Source: Ligustrum vulgare (Eukaryota > Streptophyta > Magnoliopsida > Lamiales > Oleaceae). Taken from it: a DNA stretch of 64,000 nucleotides. Shown in pieces: positions 1 to 12,133 of the stretch. The notes beneath the pieces were generated by a model. The model saw only the letters and a list, made by a program, of their open reading frames with translations, was not told the DNA's origin and did no database searches. How positions within the stretch are numbered: position 1 is the stretch's first letter; every line of letters begins with the position of its first letter. The stretch lies in the NCBI GenBank assembly GCA_963555705.1, contig OY743179.1, positions 19,476,692 to 19,540,691 on the forward strand. Reading direction: 5' to 3'. Position numbers and translations under genes: made by a program.

Positions 1-512
1 AACATAAACACACTTACGACCGTAAGTGTCATCTTTACGACCGTAATTGCTCAATGAATCAAATTTCGCAGATTTTTATTTCCTTATCAGTTTTAGTTAT
101 TTTAGTTTAATTAGAATTCTATTTTGAGCCCAATTAGCTGCTAGGTTTATTTTGTTTATTTATACGCTTTTTCTATTCATTGTAATTCATACTTGACTTT
201 GATATAAACAATTTTTATGGAGGATTCAATAAAAGTTATATGTGGATTCCTATGTTTTTCGAACTTATCAAGAATATTTCTTCTGGCGTTCAAATATCGA
301 ACTTATCAAATATTTGCTAGAATATTTGTGGCATTCAAATCAGAGACTTATCGAGGAGATTGGGCAATTCCTTGTGGCGTTTCAAAAGTCGTGGTTCTTT
401 ATTCCGCATCGTCGAGCCATCGCGTCGTGAATATCGGGTCATGATTCATCCGTCCAACCAAAACCTGAGTTTGAAACTTTCCGGCGTTTCTTCCGCGCTT
501 CGAACCTCATCA
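1..512 (+). repeat. LTR-like repeat end (family unidentified)
   Basis: AT-rich sequence that carries two TTACGACCGTAA-type palindromes in its first 50 bases and ends with a GC-richer block (TTCCGCGCTTCGAACCTCAT). Directly after it, copia-type Gag coding sequence starts in mid-domain, so this looks like the right end of a repeat, probably an LTR, that truncates or was inserted into the copia-1 gag. The left end is outside the window, so neither a TSD nor the full LTR can be checked. Short reading frames inside it resemble nothing known to me. Confidence 0.4.
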
Positions 513-1190
513 ATCCCAAAGATGTTGATGATAACATGAATAGGTTTAATAAGATCACTCAAAGCCTATTGAATTGCTATGAAAAATTGTTTGATGACCA
601 AAAAGTTGTCTGTCTTTTAAATGTTATGGGTGATAAATTTAAAGACCTTAAGAATGCTTTAGAATATGGTGGATAGAAATTGACTATTGAAATAGTTCAC
701 ACTTCCCTTAAGAATAAGGAGCTGTAATTGAGAAATAATCATAAAGAAGTCTATGGTGTTATATGAACTACAAAGAAAAGAAACTCCTTTAGGGATAATA
801 AACATGTGAACAATTTCAACAAAAAGTTGGAATGCTCCCAACAATAACAAGAACTGGAATAATTTGAATAATAAGCCCGTTAGGGGTAACTATCAAAAGA
901 AAGACAATTTTTACAAACCTAAGGATAATTCCTTTAGAGTTGAGTACAACTTTAGAGATCAAAATAACCCTAGAAATCAAGATAATTTTAGAGGACAAGA
1001 CAATTTTAGAGGTCAAGATAGTATTCTCAGACCTAGATTGTGTTACTACTGTGGTAAACCTGAACATCACGTTAAAGACATTTTTAAGAAACAAAATGAA
1101 TCGGGAATCAGTAATCAAGCAGAGGCTGCAACAAAAGATAATAATTGTGTTGTTTATATTACTGCTGAAACTGATATTAATCATGACTAG
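513..1190 (+). pseudogene. copia-1 Gag fragment (decayed)
   Basis: Coding remnants begin in mid-domain with residues reading NPKDVDDNMNRF and KITQSLLNCYEKLFDD, typical of the UBN2-type capsid region of plant copia Gag. After stops near 674 and 808 comes a basic Asn/Asp/Arg-rich stretch (864-1040) and a zinc-knuckle remnant, CYYCGKPEHH, at about 1039-1083. The last metal-binding Cys of the CX2CX4HX4C pattern is replaced by Ile, so the knuckle is defective. A TAG at 1188-1190 separates Gag from the protease. The N-terminus is cut off by the repeat at 1-512. Gag would form the virus-like particle. Confidence 0.75.
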
Positions 1191-1558
1191 ATACTTGATT
1201 CTGGCTGTACTTTCCATATGTGCCCTGAAAGGGGTTTGTTTGCTAGTTTCAGTAATGATTCCTATGGTTCTGTGAAGCTTGGAAATAATTTGACTTGTGA
1301 TATTAAAGGCACCGGTAAGGTTCTGTTGAAACTTGAAAATAACAGAACACTTATTTTAAATCAAACTAGATATGTGCCTAATTCAAAAAGAAATTTGATT
1401 TCTTTGGGTGTGCTTGATTATGAACTTTATGATATTAGACTGCATAAAGGTTATCTTAGTATTTTTAAAGGAAATTTTTTACTTTCCTGTACTCCCAAAA
1501 CAAATGGAATATATGTTTTAAAAACTTATCATATCTGTGCCAATTCTTTTAATGCAGT
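1191..1558 (+). pseudogene. copia-1 protease and pre-integrase fragment
   Basis: Reads ILDSGCTFHMCP at 1191-1226, the DSG active-site triad and following Cys/His of copia aspartic proteases. It continues through YVPNSKRNLISLG (about 1372-1410), the conserved region before integrase. The frame stays open until gypsy-1 enters at 1559 and picks up again at 13678 without a shift if one TSD copy is dropped. The protease would cleave the Gag-Pol polyprotein. It cannot be expressed whole because of the upstream TAG and the insertion. Confidence 0.8.
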
Positions 1559-2235
1559 TGTTGAGATTGTACCCAAAATGTGGCACATTGGGCCACCAGT
1601 GAAGGCTCAATGAGGGCCCACGGACTTTAGCCCATGATTAGAAATTCAAGATATCTCCATGGGCCAATGGCCGAGGTGGCTAAACACACGAGCTCCACTG
1701 TCCGAACTGATTTGTGTCTAGCAGAGGTGCTTACGGTGGCACCTCGGATGTAAAGATAGGACAAGGGATGAAGTCAGAGATGTGACACCGCCTTTACCAA
1801 GATGTGACAGGCGTCCATCTCCTACGGGATGTAGCAATGATTACGGTCAAAAAGCAAGGTTGTCCCCTTCAAGAGCTAGGGTGAATACACGTGTAAAAGT
1901 TCGCCATGTGTCACAATCAAGGGCAACGAATCCTTCTATAAGTAAAGCACACTTGCCTCCAAGGAAAGGGTTGGTTTTGTTTTTAGCAATTTCATACTCT
2001 TAACTAAATATATTTCTCTCACTCCCTTTTCTCTCTTTTACGCACTTATATTTCCCGCACTCAAATTATATTTGTTGAACATGGGCCCTGACTTTGGCAT
2101 CGGAGTGCAAACGGGAGCCACCTCGGCCCCCTTTGCAAGCTGATTGTTTGTCACAGTACACAGGAGATCCACGTGTTCAAGAGGGAGGAGCTGAGACGTG
2201 TTGGTCCAAGGTCCAGCCGAATTTTTTGGTCAACA
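1559..2235 (+). repeat. gypsy-1 5' LTR
   Basis: 677 bp, TG...CA termini, aligned throughout with the copy at 12978-13672. It contains TCTATAAGTAAAGCACAC near 1935-1955, a plausible TATA-like promoter element, followed by CT-rich sequence. Confidence 0.93.
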
Positions 2236-2258
2236 TTTTGGCGCTGTCTGTGGGAAAC
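2236..2258 (+). other. gypsy-1 primer binding site
   Basis: Sequence just after the LTR reads TTTTGGCGCTGTCTGTGGGA. TGGCGC...GTGGGA here is the usual tRNA primer site of plant gypsy elements. I did not assign the tRNA species. Confidence 0.75.
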
Positions 2259-2360
2259 CATACTGCTAACCACGAAAACGCATGATGAAAAGCCACACAT
2301 AGAAAGGAAGTTTTGAAAAAAGACGATCAACCTCTTGCGAAAAGAGCGGAGAACTGCAAG

Positions 2361-2606
2361 AACTTTGAAATACAAGTTTATTAACCTTGAAAATGGCTTA
2401 AAACTTTGAAATACAAGTTTATTAACCTTGAAAAAGGCTTAAAACTTTGAAGCACAAGTTTGTTCACCTTGAAAAAGGCTTCAAACTTTGAAACACAAGT
2501 TTGTTCACCTTGAAAAAAGCTTCAAACTTTGAAACACAAGTTTGTTCACCTTGAAAAAGGCGTATAACTTTGAAATATAAGTTTAACAACCTTGAAAAAG
2601 GCTTGG
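2361..2606 (+). repeat. 41-bp tandem repeat, six units, in gypsy-1 leader
   Basis: Six head-to-tail units begin at 2361, 2402, 2443, 2484, 2525 and 2566, each AACTTTGAAA..CAAGTTT followed by ACCTTGAAAAAGGCTT. The spacing is exactly 41 bp every time and divergence between units is low. It lies between the primer site and the gag start, in the untranslated leader. Confidence 0.95.
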
Positions 2607-2645
2607 AGCATTGAGATAAAAGAAAAAATAGAAATTTATCTGAAC

Positions 2646-4733
2646 ATGAACGAAAGCGATGGTGATATTAACCCCCGTAAGGGTAGAAATGGCCAGCACG
2701 GCGAGGAGGAGGCTCCTCAAGGACCTCATGAGAACGCCAATGAGGGAGTGGCACAACCTGACCCACCACGCCGGCACCGTAATCGCCGCATATTGCGAGA
2801 CATGACTCGCATGGTTGTCCAAATGCTAGAAATGAAGAAGCAGCAGATAGAACAGACTGCTTCGATGAATGCCTACATGGCTAGAGGGTATGTTGTGAAC
2901 GAGCCCATGATGCCTCCGCAATACCCACAGCCACACTACTCACCATCCAATGGCCACTGCCTCCTATTATTATCAAGATCCACAGGCATATGCCGAGGTG
3001 GAATCCGAGCCCTTCTACGAGGAAGGCCCGGAGCATAAAGCACATGAAGAACAAGACTAACTCCCAGCTAGACACAGGGAGGCTTCGCCCGCAAAATCTG
3101 ACAGTGTCTTCAGCAGGATAGGAGGGTAATTCAGAGGCAAGTGAGGGGGTCGAACTGATCAAGGTCGGCACAATGCAGCTGAGCCTAGAAAAAGGCGGGA
3201 GCGACGCGCTGAAGAAGCCCTGTCGCGAAGTGAAATGCATAGAGACCGACATGGTACAGGGGCAGAAAAATTAGCCCCCACCCATGATCCTAGGAATAGG
3301 CAGGAAAGGAGAGCAGAAGCAGCCCGGACCAAATCTCGTAATGATCTTCCGACCTTTGAAAGGCCAAACTACGGGCGAGTTTTGCCACCATAAAGACAGG
3401 AGTATGATCCACCGCCCTACGACCAGCACCATGGCCAGATGTATTCCGGTCATGACGAGAACAGTGAATTGCCGTCATACGAGCTAGATGACGAAGAGGA
3501 AATAAGCCCCTTCACGGAGGGCATCCGTAGGTGCCCAGTGCCTCATGACTTTAAAATACCGGAAATAGCATAGTATTCTGTCCGAGGTGACCCTGACGAT
3601 CACCTGCTAAACTACCGCACTATCATGGAAATAGCCGGAGCCACTCCGGCACTGAAGTGCAAGGCTTTTGCTTTGGCCCTGGAGGGAAGCGCGATACGAT
3701 GGTACAAAAAGCTTCCTCCGGGTAGCATCCACAGTTGGAGAGATTTGAAAACGGGCTTTAAAAATGGCTTTGTTTCCTCCAGGCCTGGCCAGCTCCCGCT
3801 CCAACGCCTTCAGGATCTAAGGCAATGAAGGGATGAATCTTTGAAAAGTTACCTAGCTCGGTTTACCGAAGAGATGGACATTTGTGAAACCATCACCGAG
3901 GCAGAGATGTTTTCCGCTTTGAAGGGAGGGCTAGATATGATGAGCATGTTTTGGAGAGATGTCCGAAGCCAGAAACCAAGGGATTACAACGCCCTAGTAG
4001 ACCTGATGAAGGAGGAGATCGTATCAGAGGAAATGGCTAGAGCCAGAGACAGAGACAACCACCCTCAAGGGAAATACAATCTTGGGTATTCTAATGAAGC
4101 AAACCTCAAGAAAGGAGGTAACAATGATAGGTTTGGCAGTAACCGAGGTGGAGCGCCGCGTCCATTTTCAGGGACATGGTCTAGCTATGTAGCAGAAATC
4201 ACAGAAGCTATCCCCCACTTGCACTCCAACACTCCTTCTCAGAATCCCCCCACGGCTCAAGGAAGGATGGAAAGTAGCCGAAGTGGAAAACAGCCCATGA
4301 TTGGGGCTTACTGCGCCTACCACAGTTATTACGGTCACGCAACAGAAGATTGCAGGGAAATCCACATGGTAGCGGACCAAAAGGCGCAGGGAAGAAGGGG
4401 AAGTGATTTCTCCTCTGACACGGGGAGAACTCAAAAATCAGGTGGTCAGAAGTTCAACCGTGCTGACAGGAGAGCTCCGTGGAAGAACTCGACCAAAGAG
4501 AGGATTGACAATCGTCGAAGAGACAGGAACAAGGGCCAGGATACCGCCTTGCCACATGCTAAATATACACGGGAACCACCTATGCCTATGGCTGACCTTC
4601 CTATTCGTGAAATCGATACAATATTGGGAGGCCCCCACCCAGGTGGGAGCACAAACAACTCTCAAAAGAAATATATCAGAGAAGCCAAGCAGCCCGCCAA
4701 CGTGAATTACCATATCCATTCACATCCGTTGGG
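2646..4733 (+). pseudogene. gypsy-1 Gag (frameshifted)
   Basis: ATG at 2646 opens a polar Gag N-terminus (MNESDGDINPRKGR). The frame is lost near 2960. The capsid core is recognisable from about 3550 to 4060: a DPDDHLLNYR-like stretch, then FALALEGSAIRWYKKLPPGS (3670-3730) and SLKSYLARFTEEMD (3838-3880), the retrotrans_gag pattern. A stop at 3826 and others interrupt it. The C-terminal part (4080-4720) is basic and Gly/Asn/Ser-rich, and YCAYHSYYGHATEDCREI near 4310-4360 is an atypical zinc knuckle as in Tat elements. It would be the structural particle protein. Confidence 0.8.
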
Positions 4734-5231
4734 ATGCCTAATACAGAATCTATCACATTTACCCAAGAAGATGCCATTGGAGTACACTTTCCACACAATG
4801 ATGCATTGGTTATCAGGGTAGTAGTGGCTCGAAATGGGTTGTCACGAATGATGGTGGATGATGGTGCCTCGATAAATGTGATTTACGGGATAACTTTTGA
4901 TAAAATGGGGATCAATACTCCACTCATTCCAGTCTCGGATCCAATATATGGATTCACTGGGGACAGCATAACCCTCAGAGGATCCATAACCCTTATGACT
5001 GAAGTAGGGCAAGCGCCAACTCTTTCCAGAATTCCCATGAAATTCTTGGTTGTGGACAAAATCTCCTCCTATCATGGCTCAATTGAGAGGCCAGGTCTCA
5101 TTGACTTGGGAGCTGCAACTCATACAAAATACATTTGCATGATGTTCCCCATGGAGCATGGTGTTGCAACTGTAAGGGGGAGCCAAACTGAATCACGGGC
5201 CTGCTACAAAAACGTAATTCGAAAATTTTAG
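4734..5231 (+). pseudogene. gypsy-1 aspartic protease
   Basis: Open frame of 165 codons. VDDGASINVIY at about 4855-4887 is the retropepsin active site (D-x-G-[AS]-S form of gypsy elements), preceded by the usual hydrophobic strand. Downstream are a FTGDSITLRGSI-type flap region and a DKISSYHGSIERPGL stretch that normally reads NAILGRP. It lies between Gag and RT and is in a different frame from the Gag C-terminus. It would act on the polyprotein inside the particle. Confidence 0.8.
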
Positions 5232-5240
5232 GACCGAAGC

Positions 5241-6867
5241 TTGAACATGATTAGCGATGTGGCAATGGCCGAAGCCGCTCTAGACCCTGAAAGACTGGGT
5301 GAAAGACCCTCAGAAATTGAGGATATTACAATGACGCCGGAAGAAGACCTGGCAGATCTGGACCCAAGAATGGCAGGAAGCAGTTGCTCCACTCCAGCTG
5401 AAAAGCTGGAATGCTTCGGTGTAGATCCACTTGATCCAATCAAGGAGTTACGGATTGGGTTGGACTCGTCGGTTGAATACAAAGATCAACTGAAAGGCTT
5501 CTTACTTGAGAACCTCGATGTATTCGTATGGAAACATGATGACATGGTTGGGATCGATCCTAAAGTGTCCTGTCACAGACTCCAGGTTGATCCTAGAAGC
5601 CCTGGGCACATGCAAAAGAGAAGGCCTATAAGTTCTGATAAGTATGAGGCCTTGAAAGAAGAGGTTACGAAACTGTTGAAAAATGGCTTTATCAGAGAAT
5701 CCCGTTATCTGAAGTGGGTATCAAACCCCGTCTTGGTACCAAAACATAATGGGAAGCTAAGAGTATGTATTGATTTTTCAAATTTGAACCAGGCATGTCC
5801 CAAAGACAGTTTTCCACTGCCTCGGATCGATCAGTTGGTTGACTCCACAGCGGGACATAAGTTGCTGAGCTTTATGGATGCCTACTCCGGATACAATCAA
5901 ATCCCCATGTGTGAATCAGATGAGGAGCATACTTCGTTTATTACAGATAGAGGACTCTATTGTTACAAAGTTATGCCATTTGGCTTGAAAAATGCTGGGG
6001 CTACCTATCAAAGGCTGGTAAATCGCATGTTTTCAGAACAATTAGGAAACACCATGGAGGATATATATTGATGACATGCTGGTTAAAAGCATGGTCTCCA
6101 TGGAGCATATCCGCCATTTGTCAGAAGCCTTCGATGTTTTGAGGAAATATCGAATGAAGCTCAACCCAGCGAAATGCGCTTTTGGGGTTGCGTCCAGAAA
6201 ATTTCTTAGATTCATGGTGAATAAGAGAGGGATCGAAGCCAATTCTGATAAAATCAATGCGTTGTTAAACATGTGATCACCTCAGAATCCAAAACAAGTG
6301 CAAAGCTTGACGGGGAGAATTGCGGCCTTAATTCGATTCGTTTCCAAGTCCACCGACAAATGATTGCCATTCTTTAAGGTCTTGAAGGGAGGGAAGCGAT
6401 TTCAATGGACACTGGAATGTGAGCAGACTTTTTCCGACCTGAAAGCATTCTTAGGACAAACCCCATTGCTATCAAAACTGAAGGCTGGCGAGCCTCTCTA
6501 CTTGTATTTAGCCGTATCAAAAGAGGTTGTTAGCTCGGTATTGGTCAGAGAGGAGGATGGGAATCAGTTCTTGATATATTATGTAAGCAAAGCCATGATA
6601 AATGCTGAGACACGGTATCCAGATATGGAAAAACTTGCTCTCTCGCTGATCACAGCCTCTCGCAAACTTCGTCCCTACTTTCAGTCACACTCCATACATG
6701 TGCTTACCAACTTTCCTATGAGACAGGTGTTGTAAAAACCAGATGTATCTGGGAGGTTAATGAAGTGGGCGATTGAAATCAGTCAGTTTGACCTACATTA
6801 TGAGCCTCGGACCGTTGTAAAGGGTCAAGCGTTGGCACATTTCATAGTCGAATTCACGCATCCATAG
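5241..6867 (+). pseudogene. gypsy-1 reverse transcriptase and RNase H
   Basis: RT motifs in order: GFIRESRYLKWVSNPVLV, LRVCIDFSNLNQACPKD, FMDAYSGYNQIPM, CYKVMPFGLKNAGATYQR, all in one frame to 6068. The catalytic YIDD (6064-6075) is in another frame, so a frameshift sits right before the active site. The thumb, connection and first RNase H region (EETFS/ETRYPDMEKLAL type, 6364-6720) is broken by stops at 6274, 6361, 6733 and 6865. The enzyme would copy element RNA to DNA. It is clearly dead here. Confidence 0.88.
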
Positions 6868-6876
6868 GAGGTTGAA

Positions 6877-8585
6877 ATGTTTGATAACATGGATGACAGC
6901 CGAGAGTGGAAATTGTTCGTTGATGGGTCCTCGGCTGAGGGACGATCCGGTGCGGGAATATTGCTAATAAGCCCGGAAGGATTCAAACTGCACAGTGCGA
7001 TCTGTTTCAAATTTCAAGCTTCAAACAATGTTGCTGAATACGAGGCGCTATTAGCTGGGCTGAAACTTGCGAAAGCTTTGAAGATTAAGTCCGTAATGGT
7101 GAATAGTGATTCGCAGCTCGTTGTGAGTCAGTTTAATGGACAATTTTCTGCCAAAGAACCAGCTATGGTTGCTTATTTAAAGAAAGTAAAAGATTTGGCT
7201 TTGCACTTCAGAAAAATGGAGTTACAGCACATTCCCAGAACTGAGAATTCCAATGCTGATGCTTTATCCAAATTAGCAAGCAGTAATGATTTCGACCTCC
7301 ACAATCTGATCCCAATTGAGCACTTGTTGACTTCTTCTATTGAGCCAGGGAAGGAGATTTTGGCAATAGAAGAAGAAGGATCCTGGATGAATCCTCTAAT
7401 AGCATACTTGAAGCATCAAACAGTGCCAGACGAGCTTGAAACAGCTCGAAAGTTGCAAAGATATGTCGCAAATTTCGTACTTTTCGATGACCTGCTCTAC
7501 AAACGGAGCTATGCCTCCCCTTTGCTGAGATGTGTGGGGCCGGAGGAAGGACGGTACGTAATGAAAGAAATCCATGAGGGCATATGTGGCAACCACGTCG
7601 GGGCGGTATCACTAGCTGGGAAGGCCCTTAAACAGGGATATTTTTGGCCAACTATGCGAAAGGACTCCCATGACTTCGTGCCCAAGTGCGATAAGTGCCA
7701 AAGGCATGCAACCATACCACATCAGCCGCTTCACAAGCTAACTGTGGTGACTAGCCCTTGGCCTTTTGCGAAGTGGGGGATTGATATTATTGGTCCTATG
7801 CCTAGGGGTGCTGGTAATAATTGATTTGCAATAGTGGCAATTGACTACTTCACCAAGTGGGTCGAGGCGGAACCCCTGATGAAGATTACCGAGGCCAACA
7901 CCACAAAGTTCATCTGGAAGAATGTCATATGCCGGTTCAGAATACCGCACTCACTGGTTAGTGATAATGCAAAACAGCTCAAAAATAGGAGTGTAGATGA
8001 ATTGTGCGATGAGTTGGGAATTAAGAAACTATTTTCATCTCCACATCACCCACAGGCTAACGGACAGGTCGAAGCTGTGAACAAGACCATAAAAAATACC
8101 CTGAAAAGGAAGTTGGAGTCTAAAAAGGGCACATTGGTAGATGAACTCCCACAAGTATTATGGGCACTTCGAACCATCTTGCACACCGCTACTGGTGAAA
8201 CACCTTTCTCATTGGCATATGGAGCCGAGGCGGTATGTCCAGTTGAAATTAGGGTCCCTTCTCTTCGTCAAATTCATTACGACGAAGTGAGAAACGAAGA
8301 AGCACAAAGGGCTAGTTTGGATTTCCTTATGGAAAAACGGACTGATTCCCAAGTAGTGATGGCCAGGTATCAGAAGAAGATGGCTCGCTACTAGAACAAA
8401 AGGGTAAAAATTAGACACTTTAACATTGTGGATTTAGTCCTCAAGAAGGTCCTTCCCTCTACTCAAGAACTTGGAGTAGGGACTTTAGGTCCTAACTGGG
8501 AGGGCCCTTACAAAGTCACTGCCGATGTGGTACCCGGAGGCCGGAACGTACATGATTGAGGACTTATCCGGTGTACCTTTATGTA
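6877..8585 (+). pseudogene. gypsy-1 second RNase H and integrase
   Basis: Starts with an RNase H-like domain (WKLFVDGSSAEGRSGAGI near 6907, then NNVAEYEALLAGL and NSDSQLVV), the extra RNase H characteristic of the Tat lineage. Integrase follows: an H2C2 zinc finger ending CDKCQRHA (about 7687-7710), WGIDIIGP (first Asp), a TGA at 7822-7824, then VSDNAKQ (second Asp, about 7960) and GQVEAVNKT (Glu, about 8065). The C-terminal domain carries a TAG at 8392-8394 and decays by 8585. No chromodomain is seen. It would insert the cDNA into host DNA. Confidence 0.88.
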
Positions 8586-9383
8586 ATCCTTGGAACACAG
8601 ATCACCTTCGTCACTATTTTCAATAAATCAAATTCCTCTTCAGTGGTTACAACATTACCATGTGATTTTATAAAATCATAAGTGAGTTACATTGAGGATT
8701 ATACCAATTACTTATTAGATAAACATGATTGATAAACACAAATTTCAAGATTATTTTGGTTATAACACCATAAGTCTACGCCATGCATGAAATTTGTTAA
8801 AAACAAGGGACTCTTATAAGCCTACACTGCGATCACTGCGTAAGGGTTGAGAGTGTTAGCACCATCAATGGGAGTTCATACAAATTTGTATACGAAGGTG
8901 TTACAAAGTGTGATTCAGATATGTTCAAATGTTTGTCAAAATCAGATCTAGCTGGTAAATATGAATGCCTCAAACCACATCTTGATATAACCGTGCAATG
9001 CATTTAAAAGACATCTGCGTTTGGTAGCATTCAAACTTAATCAAATGTTGTCATATAAACCAAAACTTGTGGTCAGAATCAGATCTAACCAGCAAACATG
9101 AATGCCTTGAGCTACTTAGATCTGAGGGACTATATACACATATCTTCGTACGGTGTTTTACAAGACGTTTGTGTCTAAACTAAATACAAATGAAGCCATT
9201 GTGTCTGAACTAAATACAAACGAAGACATTGAACTAAATACAAAAAACCATCGCATTCATAAAATCAAAGTATATACAATTTGAATGATTGTTACATTTA
9301 CAATGTCAGGTGCCATTGTACTTACGAAAAAAAACAAAACAAAACAACAACAACAACAACAACAAGGCAGATACAAAAAAGGA
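8586..9383 (+). other. gypsy-1 spacer between integrase and antisense gene
   Basis: No coding sequence. It holds an imperfect direct duplication of about 125-135 bp: TCAGATCTAGCTGGTAAATATG (split here as TCAGATCTAGC and TGGTAAATATG) near 8942 and its relative TCAGATCTAACCAGCAAACA near 9079. An (ACA)n tract lies at about 9336-9365. This is where sense and antisense transcripts would converge. Confidence 0.6.
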
Positions 9384-12133
9384 TCACTGTGGAGGGACAT
9401 CCTCTGAAGAGGCCTTGTCTTGAGGTTCGGGGTATAGGGCTTCAATGGAGGATAGATCCAGGGCTGGGAAAGCTTCTTTCACGTCCTCTAGAACCATCCT
9501 GGCCCCTATGTTCCCAAAAACCCTTTGCATGGCCTCGTATTCTAGGGTCTCTTCAAAAGTGTCTTTAAAGTTCTGGATAACCTCAGACACTTTGGCACTT
9601 AGAGCGTTCTCCACCCGTGTCATGACGGTCTGCTCCAGAACCTCTGTAATCCTAGTTTGCATGTGTCGTTCCAAAGCGGCAAGGTCCTACTCCGCTTTTG
9701 CCCTAGCCTTCATCTCCATCCCTAATTTTTCGCTGGCTGCTGCCACCATAGCCTCCAGCATAGACTTGGCTGCATTAGCGGCGGTTAGGGCTTCAGATGT
9801 GATGGACTGTGCACGGTTGGAATCATCTAGCTTCTTGCACAAAGCAGCCACATCTGACTCAGAGGCCTGGAGGTCGTGCTTCAGTTTATCGTTATCTTCG
9901 TGGAGGCGCTACGCATGACCCTCTCCTCTGAGGAAGATTTGCAGGCTATGGACAGCTGAGTTTTAAGATCATTAATCTCCTTCAGCATGTTGTCCGCATG
10001 ACGAAGTGCGGTCTCAGCATCTTTCTTGTCCTGCTGCGCCTCCTCCACTGAAGACTCCACCTTGTCAATAAGGGCCAGTTCCCTAGCATTCATCGCTTTA
10101 GAAGCGAGCAACTTCCTAGATGGACTGGCGCTGGAAGAAAAGGCAGACCAGTATCCGTCCAAAATTGTTCAGTAATTAATGCTGCCCTGGAGGGAGGAGA
10201 GTTGGGGGAGTCGAACAGGGAAGGACTGAAGGTGATATCTCTGGGGAGAACGCTGGTTTTAATATGCTTGAGCTCTTCTGCCCCCTCAGGTGTCACTTCA
10301 TAAACCAAATCTAGAACGGACACAGACGACTCGTCCTCCAAGTCTTGAACCACTGGTAGCAGAGGTGCGAAGGTGGATTCCTTGTCCTTACCCCTTCTAA
10401 GCCTCTTCAAGGGAGCGGAATCCTCCTCGGACACGTGCTCCGAAATATCCTCGGAGAAGGAGGATGGGCAGAAACATCCTTAGCCTCCCTTTCCCTCTTA
10501 GGGCCCCCCTATCTGACCTTTTCCCTTTCCCCTTTGCGGTGACTCTTTTGGGGTCAGCCTCCTTTTCTATGCTGGGCTGTTGGGGACACACTAGCAGCAG
10601 ATTGGGTGGTGGCAGTAGGGCGAGAAGAGGACCCTGAAGTTGGGCTGTGGAAGCCTCAGACACCTCCTTTGCTACCCCGACTTGCAGGTTAGCCTGTACC
10701 GCTTTCTGTTTATTTTCAATCTCACTGTCATGGCGAAGGGCAGGAGGGATCTTTTTTGCCATGAGCCCTTTCAAAGAAATCTTCAGGAATTCCTTGGAAC
10801 CTAGAAAGAAAAGAAGAAAAATGGAGTTATGAACAGAAGAATCATAAGATATAAAGGCAATAGGGAAACTAACTTACTCATGGTTCGCATAAGACCGTGC
10901 TTAACAAATAATTTATTCTGCTGAATGACCCCTTGGAAAGTGCCCTTGTAAGCAAACAAAGGCCTTACTGCTGCCAAGTCTGTGTCAGGGAGGAGGCGGG
11001 CAAAAGTGTCCCCTGCCATAAACCGATAGCATGTTAGGAACCAGTCAAGAAAGGTAAATAGAAATTAAAAAGCAAATGACACATGACACTTAAAAACACT
11101 AAAGCAAATACAAGACTCACTAGGTAGGGAAAGAGTTCGGAGAACTGTAATTTCTGGACTAGGGTCCACAGGAGAGCTCTGCCACTCCCCAGCGACCCAG
11201 AACCATTGGTTCCTCCAGTTCTTTATCGAGGTTGGATGACCGGTAATAACAGGAGGGTATGAGCCCCTGGGAGACAAGTAATACCAATCTTTGACGTCCG
11301 ACCTCACGTCTTTCTCCCTTCTAACTGATTTCTTCAAAGAATACGGGGTATGAATGATGTGCAGTGAGATGGGATGGTCAGGGTTGACCTCTTGCCACAC
11401 TAACCAAGTACCCACAGCCTGTGTCCAGAAGTTAGGGGCCAGCTGGTAGGGGCACAGGTTGTAGCTCCTAAGCAACGCCCTGAAGAAGGGGTGCAAGGGT
11501 AGCATCATCCCGCAAGATAAAGCATCGTAACATATGGCCACTTGACCTGGGGGGAGGGCTGCAGGGTCGGTAAGAAGGTGTAGGGAGCAGTAATTGAACC
11601 TCTTCTGGCATCCTGAATTTTTCCGAGACCCCAGCCAAATCCACCCCTCGAATTTCAGTGACAATCTCACTGCTCACCCACGATTCTGGGTTTGGATCAG
11701 GGTCAACATGATACCCAGACACTTTGTTTACCAGGTCTACCCAACCTTTGACTTAGGTTATCTCCTCCTCTGAAAGCCCCAGCTCTTCCCTATGTGCCCT
11801 AAATGGGGCCCTAACAACTAAGACGAGGTCCTGTTGACCAGAAGAAGAGCATACTGCCTCTTCTCTTCCCAAATCCCTGTCACGCTTACTTCGATGCTCC
11901 CTCAAAGATGCCTCCTCCTCGGATGATAGATGAGCCATGTAGTTCTGGTCTTGTTCTTCTTCGCTGTCAGAATCACTCAAATAAATTATACCGCTGATTT
12001 TCCTATTCCTCCTCTTAACCTGCTCCCTAAAGAAGCGGGAACTAAAAACTGATAAAGATATAGGGCAGAAACCTCTGACAGGAATCGCCATTACTAACAT
12101 TTCCTGTAAACCCGTTCCCCCAACTCTTTCCAT
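9384..12133 (-). pseudogene. antisense spliced gene in gypsy-1: Transposase_28-like region plus coiled coil
   Basis: Minus-strand gene inside the element. It starts with ATG at 12133 and an acidic/Ser-rich N-terminus (SDSDSEEEQDQ). After an in-frame TAA at 11755-11753 and a frameshift near 11670 comes MMLPLHPFFRALLRSYNLCP with QLAPNFWTQAVGTWLVW, which resembles the family known as 'putative gypsy type transposon' (Transposase_28). Two introns fit perfectly: 11120-11013 (GTGAGT...GGCAG) and 10877-10801 (GTAAGT...TTCTAG), both phase 1, and the frame continues across each. The C-terminal half (about 10150-9384) is Ala/Glu/Lys-rich predicted coiled coil, broken by shifts near 10430, 10150 and 9900 and a TAG at 9689. 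Function unknown; extra antisense ORFs at this place are known in Tat elements. Confidence 0.75.

Noticed and set aside
864..1190. Basic repeat-rich frame considered as an RGG RNA-binding protein
   Set aside because: It is the nucleocapsid part of copia Gag with a zinc-knuckle remnant, followed directly by the protease.
9445..9918. 157-codon plus-strand frame within gypsy-1
   Set aside because: It is the complement of the antisense coiled-coil gene, which explains its openness; no domain of its own.
11065..11670. Minus-strand frame considered as an independent host gene
   Set aside because: It lies wholly within the gypsy-1 LTR pair and joins neighbouring exons of the antisense element gene.
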